Shown: positions 46,508 to 56,125, counted from the stretch's first letter. The stretch: DNA of 64,000 bases from an uncultured Pelagibacteraceae bacterium (GCA_902573425.1 CACGJO010000004.1:21087-85086); one strand, 5' to 3'. Translations and numbers: made by a program. Notes: generated by a model not told the origin, from the sequence alone.

Positions 46508-47950
46508 ATGAAAATCAAGGAAAGTGGATTTAGGGAATATGACGCTAGATGGCTGTATCCTAAAGATATCGATTTAGAGGGTATTGAAGAACTTGGTAGA
46601 GGATTAGGTACACAGGTTATAAAAAAAACAAAAAAAAAGAACCCAAAAATAATTGTTGGTCACGATTACAGATCATACAGTGAAGAAGTAAAAACATCTT
46701 TCAAAAAAGGGTTGATTTCAACAGGGTGTAACATTGAAGATATAGGTCTTTCACTTACTCCAACTGTTTATTACGCTCAATTCAAACTAGGTTCTGATGC
46801 AATAGCAATGATAACAGCTAGCCACAATGAAAATGGTTGGACGGGTGTGAAAATGGGAATTGAAAAAGGCCTTACTCATGCGCCTGATGAAATGAATGAA
46901 TTAAAAGAAATAACATTAGAAAAAAAATTTATATTAGGTAAGGGTAGTGATAGAGAAATTAAAGATTTTCAAAAAATATATATAAAAGATTTAATTGATA
47001 AAAATAAAATTAAAAAAAAAATAAAGGCTGTAGTAGCGTGTGGAAATGGAACAGCTGGAGTATTTGCACCTGAAATATTAAAAGGAATAGGTTGTGATGT
47101 AATTGAATTAGACTGTAAATTAGATTTTACTTTTCCAAAATATAATCCTAATCCTGAGGATTTAAAAATGTTAGAAGCGATATCTAAATGTGTAATAGAA
47201 AATAATGCTGATATAGGTTTTGGATTTGATGGTGATGGGGACCGAGTTGGAGTTGTAGATGAAAAAGGTGAAGAAATCTATGCAGACAAAGTTGGCCTAC
47301 TAATTGCAAGAAATTTATCAAATAATTACAGAAATTCAAAATTTATTGTGGATGTAAAATCTACTGGTTTATATATAAATGACGAAATTCTTTTAAAGAA
47401 TAGTTGTAAAACAATTTATTGGAAAACTGGTCACTCTCATATTAAAAGAAAAGTTAATAGAGAGAAAGCTTTAGCTGGTTTTGAAAAAAGCGGACATTTT
47501 TTTTTCAATAATCCAATAGGGTATGGTTATGATGATGGAATAAGTTCAGCGATACAAATTTGTAAATTATTAGATAATGAAAACAAAAAAATGAATTATA
47601 TAATTAATTCTCTTCCCAAAACATTTCAGTCACCAACTATGGCTCCTTTCTGTAAAGATGAAGAAAAATACAATGTTATTGAAAAATTAGTAGAAAGAGT
47701 AAAGGAAATAAAAAATAAAAAAATTAAAATAGACGACAAATTTATCAAGGAAATTTTAACTGTAAATGGTGTGAGGTTTGTTTTAGAAGATGGTTCTTGG
47801 GGATTAATAAGGGCTTCTTCTAATAAACCATCATTAGTAGTTGTTGTTGAGAGTACATCGTCAGACAAAAGTACAAAAAAAATATTTAGTTTTATAGATA
47901 ATTTATTAAAAGAAACCGGTAAAATTGGCGAGTACGATCAAAAAATTTAA
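46508..47950 (+). CDS. manB: Phosphomannomutase/phosphoglucomutase
   Basis: A 480-aa alpha-D-phosphohexomutase of the AlgC type, which moves phosphate between C6 and C1 of mannose or glucose. The phosphoserine loop is ITASHNENGWTGVKMG, the metal loop GFGFDGDGDRVGVVD, the sugar loop GFEKSGHFFF, and the phosphate loop VRFVLEDGSWGLIRASSNKP. It could also serve as glucosamine mutase, but GlmM proteins have a different active loop pattern. It stands alone, with its stop overlapping the convergent TSUP gene by four bases. Confidence 0.88.
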   Translation: MKIKESGFREYDARWLYPKDIDLEGIEELGRGLGTQVIKKTKKKNPKIIVGHDYRSYSEEVKTSFKKGLISTGCNIEDIGLSLTPTVYYAQFKLGSDAIAMITASHNENGWTGVKMGIEKGLTHAPDEMNELKEITLEKKFILGKGSDREIKDFQKIYIKDLIDKNKIKKKIKAVVACGNGTAGVFAPEILKGIGCDVIELDCKLDFTFPKYNPNPEDLKMLEAISKCVIENNADIGFGFDGDGDRVGVVDEKGEEIYADKVGLLIARNLSNNYRNSKFIVDVKSTGLYINDEILLKNSCKTIYWKTGHSHIKRKVNREKALAGFEKSGHFFFNNPIGYGYDDGISSAIQICKLLDNENKKMNYIINSLPKTFQSPTMAPFCKDEEKYNVIEKLVERVKEIKNKKIKIDDKFIKEILTVNGVRFVLEDGSWGLIRASSNKPSLVVVVESTSSDKSTKKIFSFIDNLLKETGKIGEYDQKI

Positions 47951-48777
47951 TAGTTAATAAAATCATACAAAAATCTACTGGCAATAAGAACAAGGAATAA
48001 GCCAAATAGTTTTGTAATAATTTCTCTTTTAATTTTGTGAACTGAGGTAGCACCAACCTTGGCCATTATTATGGTTATTGGTATAAAAATAAGAAAAGCT
48101 GGTATATTTATAAAACCCAAGCTTAGAGGAATGTTAGTTTCGATTATTAACCCAGAAATTACAAATCCTAAACAGCCAAATACAGCTATTAAAAAACCAA
48201 TGGATGCAGCACTTCCTATGGATTTATTTATGGTATAACCAACAAATTTCAAAATTGGAACATTCATAATAGCTCCACCAATGCCCATAAGTGAAGAAAC
48301 AAAACCAACGATTAAGCCAAAAAAAGTCCTTTGAAATAGATTAAATTTTAATTTAATTTTTGTTTTGTCTTTTAAAAAAATTAAATTCAGTGCAAGTAAA
48401 TACATTACGATACTAAAAAAAAGAATTAACGATTTTGTGTGTAAAGAAGCTGCAAAAAAACTTCCTATAATAACGCCAAATACTACAAATATCCCATAAG
48501 ATTTTAATACACCAAAATCTACTGCATTATGTTTGTAGTGTGTAAAAACTGACATCATAGCTGTAGGAACAATGATTGCAAAAGATGTTCCAACAGCAAG
48601 ATGCATTAAATAAGATTTATCAACTCCAACTGCACCAAATATATAAAAAAGACATGGAACTGTAATTATTCCACCTCCAATTCCAAAAAACCCTGCAAAA
48701 AAACCCGCTATAATTGCTGTTAATGTCATTATTAAAATAAGAAATAAAATTTGATCTGTAGAAAAATTTTCAATCAT
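47947..48777 (-). CDS. TSUP-family (TauE/SafE) membrane permease
   Basis: A 276-aa inner membrane protein with about eight hydrophobic segments in two halves. Each half carries the family's glycine-rich motif: GFFGIGGGIITVPCL and SSLMGIGGAIMNVPIL. TSUP proteins export or import sulfite, sulfoacetate or related anions. It overlaps dusA by four bases. The substrate is not identifiable; the family is clear. Confidence 0.88.
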   Translation of the reverse strand: MIENFSTDQILFLILIMTLTAIIAGFFAGFFGIGGGIITVPCLFYIFGAVGVDKSYLMHLAVGTSFAIIVPTAMMSVFTHYKHNAVDFGVLKSYGIFVVFGVIIGSFFAASLHTKSLILFFSIVMYLLALNLIFLKDKTKIKLKFNLFQRTFFGLIVGFVSSLMGIGGAIMNVPILKFVGYTINKSIGSAASIGFLIAVFGCLGFVISGLIIETNIPLSLGFINIPAFLIFIPITIIMAKVGATSVHKIKREIITKLFGLFLVLIASRFLYDFINY

Positions 48778-49766
48778 GATGCAGCCTGATTAGACTTTTC
48801 ATTATTTTGGACTATCTCCATAATATGGTTAACTTTTTGAAAATCTGAATTTCTGGCCATCATGTTATCACTTAAATATCTTTTCCATTTATTTGCTCCA
48901 TTTTGACCGTGGTACAAACCAACAGTGTGTCTCATAATTTGATTTATTCTTGTCCCTTTCTTTACTTCATCTTTTACATATTCAACTAATTTTTCTGCAA
49001 TTTCAGATCTTGTTGGGACATTATTATTATTAAAAAAAGTTTTTTCAATTTCAGCTAAAAAATACGGATTTTGATAAATTGCCCTTCCTATCATTACTCC
49101 ATCACAATTCATTAAATGTTCTCTAACTTGCGAGCAATTAACTATTCCTCCATTTATAATAATTTCTAAATTTTTATTTTGTTTTTTTATTTCATAAACC
49201 ATTGGGTAATTTAATTTTGGAATTTTTAAATTTTCTTTTGGAGTTAATCCTTTTAAAATTGCTTTTCTTGCGTGTAAAATAATTGTTTTAGCTCCAGCAT
49301 TTGAAATTTTATTCACAAATAAGTTTAAATAATCAAAACTTTCTGTTTGGTCAAAACCTATCCTAGTTTTTGCAGTAACTGGTATCTTGCATGAATTCAC
49401 CATCTTGTTAATACACTCGGCAACTAAATCAGGTTCTTTGATAAGGCACGCACCAAATTTATTTTTTTGTACTTTTTTGCTGGGGCATCCGAGGTTTATA
49501 TTGATTTCATCGTATCCCATTTCCTCAGCAATTTTACAAACTTCAGATAGTTCATTTTTGTCTGATCCACCAACTTGAAGAGCAAGTGGTTTTTCTATTT
49601 CGTTAAATCCTAGTATTTTTTTTCTATTTCCGTGTATTGCCGACTTAGTTGCAACCATTTCGGTATATAACATTACGTTTTTACTTAATAATCTAAGAAA
49701 GTATCTTTCGTGTCGATCCGTACAATCCATCATTGGAGCAACACAAACTTTTCTATTGATGTTCAA
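48774..49766 (-). CDS. dusA: tRNA-dihydrouridine synthase A
   Basis: An FMN enzyme that reduces uridine in the tRNA D-loop. The 330-aa protein has VAPMMDCTDRHERYF, LQVGGSDKNEL, INLGCPSKKVQKNKFGACL (catalytic Cys in the last part), ILHARKA and GVMIGRAIYQNPYFL. Translation seems to begin with TTG at 49766 immediately after the rpoZ stop; the next in-frame ATG would cut off the conserved VAPM strand. RHTVGLYHGQNGANKWKR is characteristic of DusA within the Dus family. Confidence 0.92.
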   Translation of the reverse strand: MNINRKVCVAPMMDCTDRHERYFLRLLSKNVMLYTEMVATKSAIHGNRKKILGFNEIEKPLALQVGGSDKNELSEVCKIAEEMGYDEININLGCPSKKVQKNKFGACLIKEPDLVAECINKMVNSCKIPVTAKTRIGFDQTESFDYLNLFVNKISNAGAKTIILHARKAILKGLTPKENLKIPKLNYPMVYEIKKQNKNLEIIINGGIVNCSQVREHLMNCDGVMIGRAIYQNPYFLAEIEKTFFNNNNVPTRSEIAEKLVEYVKDEVKKGTRINQIMRHTVGLYHGQNGANKWKRYLSDNMMARNSDFQKVNHIMEIVQNNEKSNQAAS

Positions 49767-50222
49767 TTATTTTTTTTCTTCTATTTCTTCGGTTAGTTTT
49801 AGTGGCGAGTTTTTTTCTTCGGAAGTTTTGTTTGTGTCTTCTTCTAAATTTGAAGATGAAGCTGTAGGAGTTGGTATTTTTCTCATTCTTTTTGATGGTA
49901 AAATAGCTACACCGGACTTGGAAACTTCCCCTTTGTATTGTTTTTCAAAATCATCTGAAGATATCTCTTCAGCATCTTGTTCCTCTAAATTTTCATCGGG
50001 CTCTTTCCTTAATCTTAAAATAGTGCTTTTTCTTAATTCATCAACATCGACTTTTCCTTCAGCTATTTCCCTTAGTGCAACAACTGTTCTTTTGTCATTA
50101 TCTTCCTCAACAAGCATTTCAGAACCTGAATTTAATTGGGAAGTTCTCTCTTTTGCTAACAAAACTAAATCGTATTGGTTTTCGATTTTTTCGAGACAAT
50201 CTTCTACTGTTATTCTGGCCAT
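49767..50222 (-). CDS. rpoZ: RNA polymerase omega subunit
   Basis: Omega helps to fold the beta' subunit and assemble RNA polymerase. Residues 1-65 match the family: [30 protein letters not shown] and [15 protein letters not shown]. The remaining ~85 residues are a long Glu/Ser/Lys-rich tail that looks disordered, so at 151 aa the protein is much longer than E. coli omega (91 aa). Its stop abuts the dusA start. An open frame on the opposite strand here is a shadow. Confidence 0.93.
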   Translation of the reverse strand: MARITVEDCLEKIENQYDLVLLAKERTSQLNSGSEMLVEEDNDKRTVVALREIAEGKVDVDELRKSTILRLRKEPDENLEEQDAEEISSDDFEKQYKGEVSKSGVAILPSKRMRKIPTPTASSSNLEEDTNKTSEEKNSPLKLTEEIEEKK

Positions 50223-50263
50223 AAGTTAGCAATAAATAGTTAAAAGCATCAGAAAAATCAAGT

Positions 50264-51487
50264 TTATTTTGAATAAATAATTGGCTCAATTGAGCTTTTT
50301 ATTATTAACAATGCCAATAGAGAAAGACTTATATAAATAACGCTAACTAAAGCTATATGCTCAATTGTAAATCCTTGGTCAATTAAAAGACCAAATATAG
50401 CAGTTCCAAATGCAGTTGAAAAAACCATTAAAGCTGTTGTAAGTGCCTTTATGCTACCCAAATATCTAACACCATAAATCTCTGCCCATGTTGAGGATCC
50501 TAAGACATTTGCTAAACCATTTGAAATCCCAACTAGCCCAAAGAAAAAATAAGCTGAATAAGAAAAGTCAAAAAAGTATAATATTAACATCCCAATTAAT
50601 AATGGAAGATTCATAAAAGGTATTAATTTTCTGCTTGAAAATTTATCAACTAGAAAACCAGAAGATATTAATGTCAAAATTGATGTTACTGAATAAACCA
50701 TAAAAGATTTAGGAATAACATAAATATCCCAAAGTTTGGAGTCTGCTATAAAAGATTGATAAATAAAGACACCTGTCGCAATCCATGGCATGGCCAACAT
50801 ATTTAATGATATTATATAAAATTTAAAATCCCTTAAAACTTCTGATCTTTTCCAACTTTTAATATTTTTAAACCTTTTTTTACTTTCATCCAAATTGGAA
50901 GTCTCTCTTGAGTCTATTGTAATAGTTTTTATTGTATAAAAAATTACTAAAGGCAAAGTTATCAATATAATAATTGATATGAACTGCCATATAGTTCTCC
51001 AGGAAAAAATGGAAAGTAAAAACACAATTAAAATTGGTAGAATAAATTCTGCAGATGATAGCCCAAACCATATACCGCTAAGAGCACGTCCTCTCCTTTT
51101 GTTAAAATACCTTGATATAGTAGTTGATGAAGTATGAGACATTAATCCTTGTCCGGAAAATCTCATAAGAAATATAGCTATCATTAAAAAATAAATGTTA
51201 TTTATTAAAGAAAATAAAAATGAAGATGAAAATAGAATTATTATTACGATCAATGAATAATAAAATAATTTGAATTCATCAATTTTTTTTCCAAACCAAA
51301 TTAGAACTATACTAGAGCAAATAGTTGCTGCTGCATAAATTGTGCCAAATTGTCCATGTGTAATATCAAGTTCACCTCTTATACTAGGATTAAATAATCC
51401 AAGAAAAAAACTCTGTCCAAAGCTTGAAAAAAATGTAAATATGAAACCGAAAATTAAAACTTTTTTATTAATACTAAGGTTTATCAT
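50264..51487 (-). CDS. MFS transporter
   Basis: A 407-aa protein with about twelve hydrophobic segments in two halves, a charged loop between them (about 188-212, TSNLDESKKRFKNIKSWKRS) and RFSGQGLMSHTSSTTISRYFNKRRGRALSG, a version of the MFS motif between segments. The substrate is unknown. Its start codon at 51487 directly abuts the start codon of the divergent dehydrogenase gene (the six bases CATATG hold both starts). Confidence 0.85.
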   Translation of the reverse strand: MINLSINKKVLIFGFIFTFFSSFGQSFFLGLFNPSIRGELDITHGQFGTIYAAATICSSIVLIWFGKKIDEFKLFYYSLIVIIILFSSSFLFSLINNIYFLMIAIFLMRFSGQGLMSHTSSTTISRYFNKRRGRALSGIWFGLSSAEFILPILIVFLLSIFSWRTIWQFISIIILITLPLVIFYTIKTITIDSRETSNLDESKKRFKNIKSWKRSEVLRDFKFYIISLNMLAMPWIATGVFIYQSFIADSKLWDIYVIPKSFMVYSVTSILTLISSGFLVDKFSSRKLIPFMNLPLLIGMLILYFFDFSYSAYFFFGLVGISNGLANVLGSSTWAEIYGVRYLGSIKALTTALMVFSTAFGTAIFGLLIDQGFTIEHIALVSVIYISLSLLALLIIKSSIEPIIYSK

Positions 51488-52354
51488 ATGTCTAGAGTAT
51501 CTTTTATTGGTTTAGGTGTAATGGGATATCCCATGGCTGGACATATATCAAAAGCTGGACATGATGTAACTGTTTTTAATAGAACTACAGCTAAAGCAGA
51601 GAAATGGACTAAAGAATATAAAGGTAAATTTGCCAAATCACCAATGGAGGCGGCAAAGGACTCTGACTTTATATTTTCTTGTGTTGGTAATGATAATGAT
51701 CTTAAAGAGGTAACTCTTGGAGAAAATGGTTTATTTAAATCTGCAAAAAAAAATTCTGTTTATATTGATAACACTACCGCTTCAGCAGAAATAGCTAGAG
51801 AACTTTATAAAAAAGCAAAGGAATCTGGTTTTCAATTTTTAGATGCGCCTGTTTCTGGAGGTCAAGCTGGAGCTGAAAATGGAGCTCTTACTGTAATGAT
51901 TGGCGGAGACGAAGATGCTTTTAAAAAAGCTTCACCAGTAATTGACAGCTATAGTAAAAAAATGAAACTATTAGGAGCCGCAGGTAATGGTCAATTAGCA
52001 AAGATGGTAAATCAAATTTGTATAGCTGGAGTTGTTCAAGGATTATCCGAAGCTATTAATTTTGGACTTAACGCAAAATTAAAAATGGAGGATGTAATCG
52101 AGACAATTTCAAAAGGTGCTGCGCAATCTTGGCAAATGGAAAATAGATATAAAACAATGATTGATGACAAATTTGATTATGGTTTTGCGGTTGATTGGAT
52201 GAGAAAAGATTTAAAAATCGCAATGGATGAAGCAAAAAGAAATAATTCGCCACTTCCTATCACAAAGTTAATCGATGAGTATTATGGTGAAGTTCAAAAA
52301 ATGGGCGGAAATAGATGGGATACCTCAAGTTTAATTAAAAGATTTAGAAAATAA
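51488..52354 (+). CDS. 3-hydroxyisobutyrate dehydrogenase-family oxidoreductase
   Basis: A 288-aa beta-hydroxyacid dehydrogenase. FIGLGVMGYPMAGHI is the NAD(P) motif, FLDAPVSGGQAGAENGALTVMIGG the substrate signature, and GNGQLAKMVNQI holds the catalytic Lys. Relatives act on 3-hydroxyisobutyrate, tartronate semialdehyde or succinic semialdehyde, and the sequence does not decide between them. It is followed after three bases by the PNPOx-like gene. An AGG about nine bases upstream could serve as the ribosome site. Confidence 0.88.
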   Translation: MSRVSFIGLGVMGYPMAGHISKAGHDVTVFNRTTAKAEKWTKEYKGKFAKSPMEAAKDSDFIFSCVGNDNDLKEVTLGENGLFKSAKKNSVYIDNTTASAEIARELYKKAKESGFQFLDAPVSGGQAGAENGALTVMIGGDEDAFKKASPVIDSYSKKMKLLGAAGNGQLAKMVNQICIAGVVQGLSEAINFGLNAKLKMEDVIETISKGAAQSWQMENRYKTMIDDKFDYGFAVDWMRKDLKIAMDEAKRNNSPLPITKLIDEYYGEVQKMGGNRWDTSSLIKRFRK

Positions 52355-52357
52355 ACT

Positions 52358-52966
52358 GTGTCAGAAGAAGTAAGTTACTACGAAGATTTTACAGAAATAA
52401 AAAAAAAAGTTTGGAGTCTTTTAACAGACGCTGTGAAAAATCGTAATTCAGAATTTAGAACCCCCGTTTTTATTTGTGGAGATGATAAAGATTTAGACGG
52501 CAGGGTTGTGGTCTTAAGAAAAGCTGACCCTGATAATAATTTTATTCAATTTCATAGCGATATAAGATCTTCTAAAATAAATAAAATTAAAAACAATCCA
52601 TCTTGTTCTATATTGTTTTATGGTAAAGAAGAAAAAATTCAATTACGACTTAAAATTAATTGTGAAATTAATTACAAAAATGATATCACAAAAGAGTCCT
52701 GGGAAAAAACAGGTCATGTAAGTAGGAAATGTTATCTGGTCACAAATAGCCCTGGAACTATATCTCAAAAACCTACTTCCGGTTTAAATGAGAAGTTAAA
52801 TAGTTTTGATTTTACTAAAGAAGAAAGTGAGGAAGGCTATAAAAATTTTTGTGTTATCAAATGTAAAATTCAAAGTATTGAATGGCTTTATTTAGCTGCT
52901 AAAGGTCATCGTAGAGCTTTACTTAAATTGGGTGACTCTAATGATTTTAAGTGGCTGATACCCTGA
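52358..52966 (+). CDS. Pyridoxamine 5'-phosphate oxidase-like flavoprotein
   Basis: A 202-aa split-barrel flavin protein with GTG start. PVFICGDDKDLDGRVVVLRKAD, IQFHSDIRSSKINKIKNNP, SILFYGKEEKIQLRLKI and the C-terminal IEWLYLAAKGHRRALLKL match the PNPOx-like family organisation. It differs from true PdxH in the active-site end, which in PdxH has RLHDR-type residues, so a general FMN-dependent role is safer than vitamin B6 synthesis. It is probably cotranscribed with the dehydrogenase before it. Confidence 0.78.
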   Translation: MSEEVSYYEDFTEIKKKVWSLLTDAVKNRNSEFRTPVFICGDDKDLDGRVVVLRKADPDNNFIQFHSDIRSSKINKIKNNPSCSILFYGKEEKIQLRLKINCEINYKNDITKESWEKTGHVSRKCYLVTNSPGTISQKPTSGLNEKLNSFDFTKEESEEGYKNFCVIKCKIQSIEWLYLAAKGHRRALLKLGDSNDFKWLIP

Positions 52967-52968
52967 AA

Positions 52969-53472
52969 TTATTTTTTATACTTTTTGTAGTTACTAACGT
53001 AATGTTCTGCGTTCTCTTTTATATGTTTTACTTCTTCATCTGTGACTTTTCTAATAACTCTTCCTGGGCTACCAACAACTAAGGATCTCTCTGGTATAAC
53101 TTTGTTTTCAGTAATTAAGGAATTTGCTCCAATAATTGAATACTTCCCAATCTTTGCTTTATTTAAAATAGTACTACCAATTCCAATCAAACAATCATCC
53201 TCGATTATACATCCATGTAACATAACCAAATGCCCAACTGTTACATTCTTGCCAATAGTAGTGGGGCAGCCAGGATCAGTGTGAACTACGCTCCCGTCTT
53301 GAATATTCGAACCTTCGCCAATTGTTATAGGTTCTACATCTCCTCTTAGAGTTGCATTAAACCAAATATTTGCATCTTTTTTAAGAGTTACATTGCCTAT
53401 TAAAACTGAGTTTGGTGCAAACCAACTATCTTTGTCTAACTTTGGACTAATATTGTTGAAATCGTAAATCAT
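52969..53472 (-). CDS. Gamma-carbonic anhydrase family protein
   Basis: A 167-aa left-handed beta-helix trimer-type protein. WFNATLRGDVEPITIGEGSN is the family hallmark, and the zinc His ligands are in SVVHTDPG and VGHLVMLHGC. Members include active anhydrases and inactive YrdA/PaaY-like proteins; the three His are present here, but activity cannot be judged. The gene is divergent from the redoxin gene, with 20 bases between starts. Confidence 0.88.
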   Translation of the reverse strand: MIYDFNNISPKLDKDSWFAPNSVLIGNVTLKKDANIWFNATLRGDVEPITIGEGSNIQDGSVVHTDPGCPTTIGKNVTVGHLVMLHGCIIEDDCLIGIGSTILNKAKIGKYSIIGANSLITENKVIPERSLVVGSPGRVIRKVTDEEVKHIKENAEHYVSNYKKYKK

Positions 53473-53492
53473 TATTATAATTATAATATATT

Positions 53493-54047
53493 ATGGTTTT
53501 AACAAAAACTCCAATTTGTAATTTCGGTGAAAAACCTCATTCATTTGAATTAAAAGATGTTAGTGAAAAAGTTTACAATTTTAAGGATTTAATTGGGGAA
53601 AAAGGAACATTGATTATGTTTATCTGTAATCATTGTCCTTACGTAAAAGCAGTTATCAAAGATATTGTAAATGATGCAAATAATCTAAAAAATTTAAAAG
53701 TAAATACTATTGCTATAATGTCAAATGATACCAAAAATTACCCGGATGACTCATTTGAAAACATGATTAAATTTTCAAAAAGAAATGAATTTAATTTTCC
53801 TTATTTGCTTGATGAGACTCAAGAAACGGCAAAAAAATATGGGGCTGTCTGCACTCCAGATTTTTTTGGATACAACAGAGATCTTGAATTACAATACAGG
53901 GGTCGAATTAGAGAGCTTAAAGATTTAAAACCTGTTTCAGTGGGCGAAAGTGACTTATTGAATGCAATGAAGATGATTGCGGAAACTGGCAAAGGTCCTC
54001 AAAATCAAATTCCAAGTATGGGCTGTAATATCAAATGGTTTAAATAA
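53493..54047 (+). CDS. Thioredoxin-family (redoxin/AhpC-TSA) protein
   Basis: A 184-aa thioredoxin-fold protein. The likely redox motif is CNHCPYVKAVIKDI (a CxxC), after GTLIMFICN; CTPDFFGYNRDLELQYRGRI holds the cis-Pro region and an extra Cys. No signal peptide is visible, so it is cytosolic. This subgroup is widespread and poorly studied. The last base of its stop is the first base of the GT4 start. Confidence 0.82.
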   Translation: MVLTKTPICNFGEKPHSFELKDVSEKVYNFKDLIGEKGTLIMFICNHCPYVKAVIKDIVNDANNLKNLKVNTIAIMSNDTKNYPDDSFENMIKFSKRNEFNFPYLLDETQETAKKYGAVCTPDFFGYNRDLELQYRGRIRELKDLKPVSVGESDLLNAMKMIAETGKGPQNQIPSMGCNIKWFK

Positions 54048-55141
54048 TGTTTGTAATATCTACAAGAAGCTTTCCGCCTGAAACTGGTGGAATGCAAAAT
54101 TTAATGGGAGGTCTAGCAAACGCTCTTTTAAATCACGGTCCTGTTAAAGTTTTTGCGGATAAATTTGAGGGATCTGAAGAGTATGATCAATTTTTAAAAT
54201 TAGAAATTGAAAGATTTGGAGGTATAAAACTACTAAGAAAATATAGAAAAGCAAATAGGCTTAATGACTTTATAAAATCAAATCAAAATATAAGATCTGT
54301 TTTTTTTGATCATTGGAAAAGTATAGAAAAAATTAACGATAAAGTTATTGAGAAAATACCAACATTTTGTTTGATACATTCCAAAGAAATTAATCACCCC
54401 ATAGGTTCATCATTAAATAAAAGAGTAATAAATTCTTTTAAAAAAACAAAGTTTATAATTGCTAATTCAAATTTTACCAAAAAATTGGGAATTGAGATTG
54501 GACTTCCAAAAGAAAAGATATACGTGATACATCCTGGATGTGAAGAACCTGTTAAAATTAAAAAAGAATATGAATTGAAAGCTGAAAAAATTTATCAGGA
54601 CTCATTTCCCAAAATTATTACCGTTGCAAGACTTGATAGAAGGAAAAATCACCAAAACATACTTATGTGTATAAGAAATTTAAAGGAAATATTTCCAAAA
54701 ATTAAATACGTAAGTATTGGGGATGGTGTAGAGAAAAATAATTTAACCAAACTTGTTAAGGAATTAAAAATAAATAATGAGGTTACTTTACTGTCTGCGA
54801 TTGATGGAGAACTAAAAAATGCTTTATTAAAAAAATCAAATTTGTTTTTAATGCCTTCAATATTACATAAAAAATCGGTTGAGGGTTTTGGAATATCATT
54901 TATTGAAGCTGCATGCTATGGCGTTGGATCTATCGGGGGTAAAATAGGTGGTGCTAGCGATGCAATTAAAGAAAATTCTACAGGACTAATATGTGATGGT
55001 GATAATATCGAGTCTATTTACGAAAATATAATTAAATTTTTTAAAAATGACGACTATAAAAAATACGGTAATAATGCAGAAAAATTTTCAGAGAACTTTT
55101 ATTGGAAGATAATAATTAAAAAGTATTTAAAATTAATTTAA
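54047..55141 (+). CDS. Glycosyltransferase family 4 protein
   Basis: A 364-aa GT-B enzyme. The N-terminal part starts FVISTRSFPPETGGMQNLMGG, a typical acceptor-side glycine loop. The C-terminal part has ARLDRRKNHQNIL, VSIGDGVEKNNLTKL, and GFGISFIEAACYGVGSIGGKIGG, the GT4 donor-site E-x7-E region. It converges with the GT9 gene, with a nine-base overlap of the 3' ends. The sugar and acceptor are unknown; LPS-type glycan is likely. Confidence 0.88.
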   Translation: MFVISTRSFPPETGGMQNLMGGLANALLNHGPVKVFADKFEGSEEYDQFLKLEIERFGGIKLLRKYRKANRLNDFIKSNQNIRSVFFDHWKSIEKINDKVIEKIPTFCLIHSKEINHPIGSSLNKRVINSFKKTKFIIANSNFTKKLGIEIGLPKEKIYVIHPGCEEPVKIKKEYELKAEKIYQDSFPKIITVARLDRRKNHQNILMCIRNLKEIFPKIKYVSIGDGVEKNNLTKLVKELKINNEVTLLSAIDGELKNALLKKSNLFLMPSILHKKSVEGFGISFIEAACYGVGSIGGKIGGASDAIKENSTGLICDGDNIESIYENIIKFFKNDDYKKYGNNAEKFSENFYWKIIIKKYLKLI

Positions 55142-56068
55142 ATTTTCTCTTATTTTTTCATATACATCGGTCACATTAAGGTTTTTTAAATTATCAACCT
55201 TTATAGATTTAAAATTTTGACTTTCTATACTCACTTTTTCGGGTGTTGTATGACTTCCAAATAAAACAAGCCCCTTTTTATTTAAATGGGCACATATATG
55301 TGCTGGTCCCGTATCGTTTGATACAATGTAACTAGAATTATTTATTAAACTAATTAATTCATTAATGTTAAGGGGTAATCCATTATTCAAAATAACATTT
55401 ACATCAAACTTTTTAGCTTCATCAATCTCGTTAGGACCTGGGGCTATTACCAGATTAAATTCTTTACCAAAGTCCCTTTTCAAAAGACTAATCAAGTCAG
55501 TATAGTAGGGCCATTTTTTTTTGTATAATTTTGGAGAACAAAAAGGAAAAATTAAAATATATTTTCCTTCAAAATTTTGATTGATAATATTTCCTATATT
55601 TTTAAATGCCCAACTAAGATCTGGTTTTTTAGTAAATTTTCTTTCAGAAATTCCAGATCTTTCAAGTTGCAGTTCCATTCTAGTTAATACAGGTAAATTC
55701 TTTTGTGCAATTGAATCTTCTTTAGATAAAAATGAATTGCTACTAGACCAAAAAATATCATTTTTAAAAAAAAATTTTTTATAAAAATTTGTTCTAGATG
55801 AATTTTGTAAATCAAATACTTTTGAAAAAGCAAACCTATTAAGCATTTTTTTTAGTTTTAACAAATAAAAAATGTTCCATCTGGGTAATCTTTGATCAAT
55901 TAAGACGCCGTCGATGTAGGGGCATGAAAGCATAAACTCTGAGAAATGTGGTGTTGTTAATAGTAAAACTTTATCTGTAGGAAATTTATTTTTAATATCT
56001 TTTATAGCACCGTTTGCTTGAATTAAATCTCCAAGAGATCCATGTTTAATTATAAGAATATTTGACAT
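55133..56068 (-). CDS. Glycosyltransferase family 9 (heptosyltransferase-like) protein
   Basis: A GT-B protein of 311 aa from the ATG at 56068; a TTG three codons upstream is less likely. ILIIKHGSLGDLIQANGAI is the GT9 start loop, and IVSNDTGPAHICAHLNKKGLVLFGSHTTPEK is the donor-site block. GT9 members add heptose or related sugars to lipid A-core. It converges with the GT4 gene, so two opposite transcripts of a small LPS-type locus meet here. Confidence 0.88.
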   Translation of the reverse strand: MSNILIIKHGSLGDLIQANGAIKDIKNKFPTDKVLLLTTPHFSEFMLSCPYIDGVLIDQRLPRWNIFYLLKLKKMLNRFAFSKVFDLQNSSRTNFYKKFFFKNDIFWSSSNSFLSKEDSIAQKNLPVLTRMELQLERSGISERKFTKKPDLSWAFKNIGNIINQNFEGKYILIFPFCSPKLYKKKWPYYTDLISLLKRDFGKEFNLVIAPGPNEIDEAKKFDVNVILNNGLPLNINELISLINNSSYIVSNDTGPAHICAHLNKKGLVLFGSHTTPEKVSIESQNFKSIKVDNLKNLNVTDVYEKIRENLN

Positions 56069-56125
56069 AAGCTTCAATTCGTAAATTCAATTAAAAATGT
56101 ATCTTAAATTAGAGATCAATTGTGA

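Noticed and set aside
49756..50229. 157-codon open frame on the plus strand opposite rpoZ
   Set aside because: It is Ser/Phe-rich with no family look and mirrors the Glu/Lys-rich omega tail; rpoZ on the other strand is clearly real.
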